Shown: positions 63,641 through 64,000 of the stretch, one piece after another
Numbering within the stretch: the first letter of the stretch is position 1
Layout of the letters: every line of letters starts with the position of its first letter
Assembly: GCA_000934385.1 (NCBI GenBank)
Contig: KN880436.1
Span: forward strand, 124,001 to 188,000
DNA length: 64,000 nucleotides
DNA from: Cylindrobasidium torrendii FP15055 ss-10
Taxonomy: Eukaryota; Basidiomycota; Agaricomycetes; Agaricales; Physalacriaceae
Direction: 5' to 3'
Position numbers and translations under genes: made by a program
The notes under the pieces: model-generated
Told to the model about the DNA's origin: nothing
Seen by the model: the letters and a program-made list of their open reading frames with translations, nothing else
Database searches by the model: none

Positions 63641-64000
63641 ATGGACGCGACCCTCATTCCTACTACGATGTCCGTGTCAGAGGATTTTTCGCGCACAGAA
63701 TCTGAAGCTTCATTCGTGCTTGTTGATGGTGAAAAGCGCCGCGTTTCTTCCGCGTCATCCTCATCGTTCGCCGGCGAACATGAGCATCCATCCGCAGCTC
63801 CGGGATATCGACCTGGCGCGGTCCCGTCTTACGCGCACGACTGGACAGGTGCTGGCCTACAGAAGCATGGGCGGCACTTCGTGGACAAATACGGACGCGT
63901 ATGCAGCCTGCGTGGTGTGAATGTGTCGGGAGCTTGCAAAACGTGCGTGGCGCGCATACCTTGGGACTATCTGTTAACGCTTCTTAGGCCAGTGAACCAT
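63641..64000 (+). CDS. GH5 steryl-beta-glucosidase / endoglycoceramidase-type enzyme, 5' part only
   Basis: Starting M-D-A-T-L-I-P-T-T-M-S-V-S, a Ser/Glu-rich leader of about 75 residues is followed by GRHFVDKYGRVCSLRGVNVS and GACKT. Across a gtgcgt..cttag intron the next exon starts PVNH before the window ends. The sequence FVDxxGRVCxLRGVNxSGxxKTPVNH is characteristic of the basidiomycete EGCrP2/Sgl1 group, which removes glucose from steryl glucosides and ceramides. The catalytic residues lie beyond the window. No signal peptide is seen, consistent with the intracellular location of that group. Confidence 0.7.
   Translation, partial: MDATLIPTTMSVSEDFSRTESEASFVLVDGEKRRVSSASSSSFAGEHEHPSAAPGYRPGAVPSYAHDWTGAGLQKHGRHFVDKYGRVCSLRGVNVSGACKTCVARIPWDYLLTLLRPVNH

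Noticed and set aside
1..64000. CRISPR arrays, bacterial operons, LTR elements or DNA-transposon terminal inverted repeats
   Set aside because: No regularly spaced repeats, no LTR pairs and no transposase were seen; intron-rich genes show a fungal nuclear genome.

Overview
The window comes from a filamentous basidiomycete, most likely a mushroom-forming Agaricomycete. Genes are dense and lie on both strands. Almost every gene is cut by many short (about 48-60 nt) GT..AG introns, and F-box/LRR-like genes are frequent (four here), as is usual in that group. Bacterial features (operons, RBS, CRISPR) are absent. Exons below were joined by reading splice sites by eye, so outer limits are firmer than internal exon borders.

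Layout. 1-11 kb: SigF/NTF2-like membrane protein (-), Skt5/Chs4-type chitin synthase activator with a CaaX end (+), importin Kap114/IPO9 (+), medium-chain NADP reductase (+), Ser/Thr kinase (-). 11-13 kb: no gene seen. 13-22 kb: five minus-strand genes: telomere-capping STN1, a secreted CE16-type SGNH protein whose catalytic residues look replaced, MutY/MUTYH adenine glycosylase, inositol monophosphatase, and a cyclophilin with a mitochondrial-like leader. 22-24.5 kb: no gene seen. 24.5-34 kb (-): F-box protein, exocyst EXO84, and a very long secreted modular Cys/Ser-rich protein. 34.7-43.9 kb: FIP1 (-), then F-box/LRR, ESS1/PIN1, mARC-like MOSC protein and a USP12/46-type deubiquitinase (all +).

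43,945-55,029 is the most striking part: a non-LTR retrotransposon of about 11.1 kb on the minus strand, bounded by a perfect 14-bp target-site duplication (43931-43944 and 55030-55043). It ends in A8 and begins with a G-run. Besides an intact endonuclease-RT-RNase H ORF2 (1681 aa), a zinc-knuckle gag-like ORF that appears to carry an intron, and a short basic ORF, the duplication also encloses a 337-aa F-box/LRR-like gene and small sense ORFs. The element therefore looks like a LINE with a captured cargo module, inserted just downstream of the deubiquitinase gene.

55-64 kb: F-box protein (+), an unrecognised 313-aa protein (+), the large meiotic TPR protein SPO22/ZIP4 (-), a small two-span membrane protein (+) divergent from it, and the 5' end of a GH5 steryl-glucosidase/endoglycoceramidase-type gene (+) running off the window. 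Most genes are conserved housekeeping functions in nuclear transport, genome maintenance, 3'-end processing, exocytosis, cell wall and meiosis. No secondary-metabolite or other functional cluster is evident apart from the retroelement.
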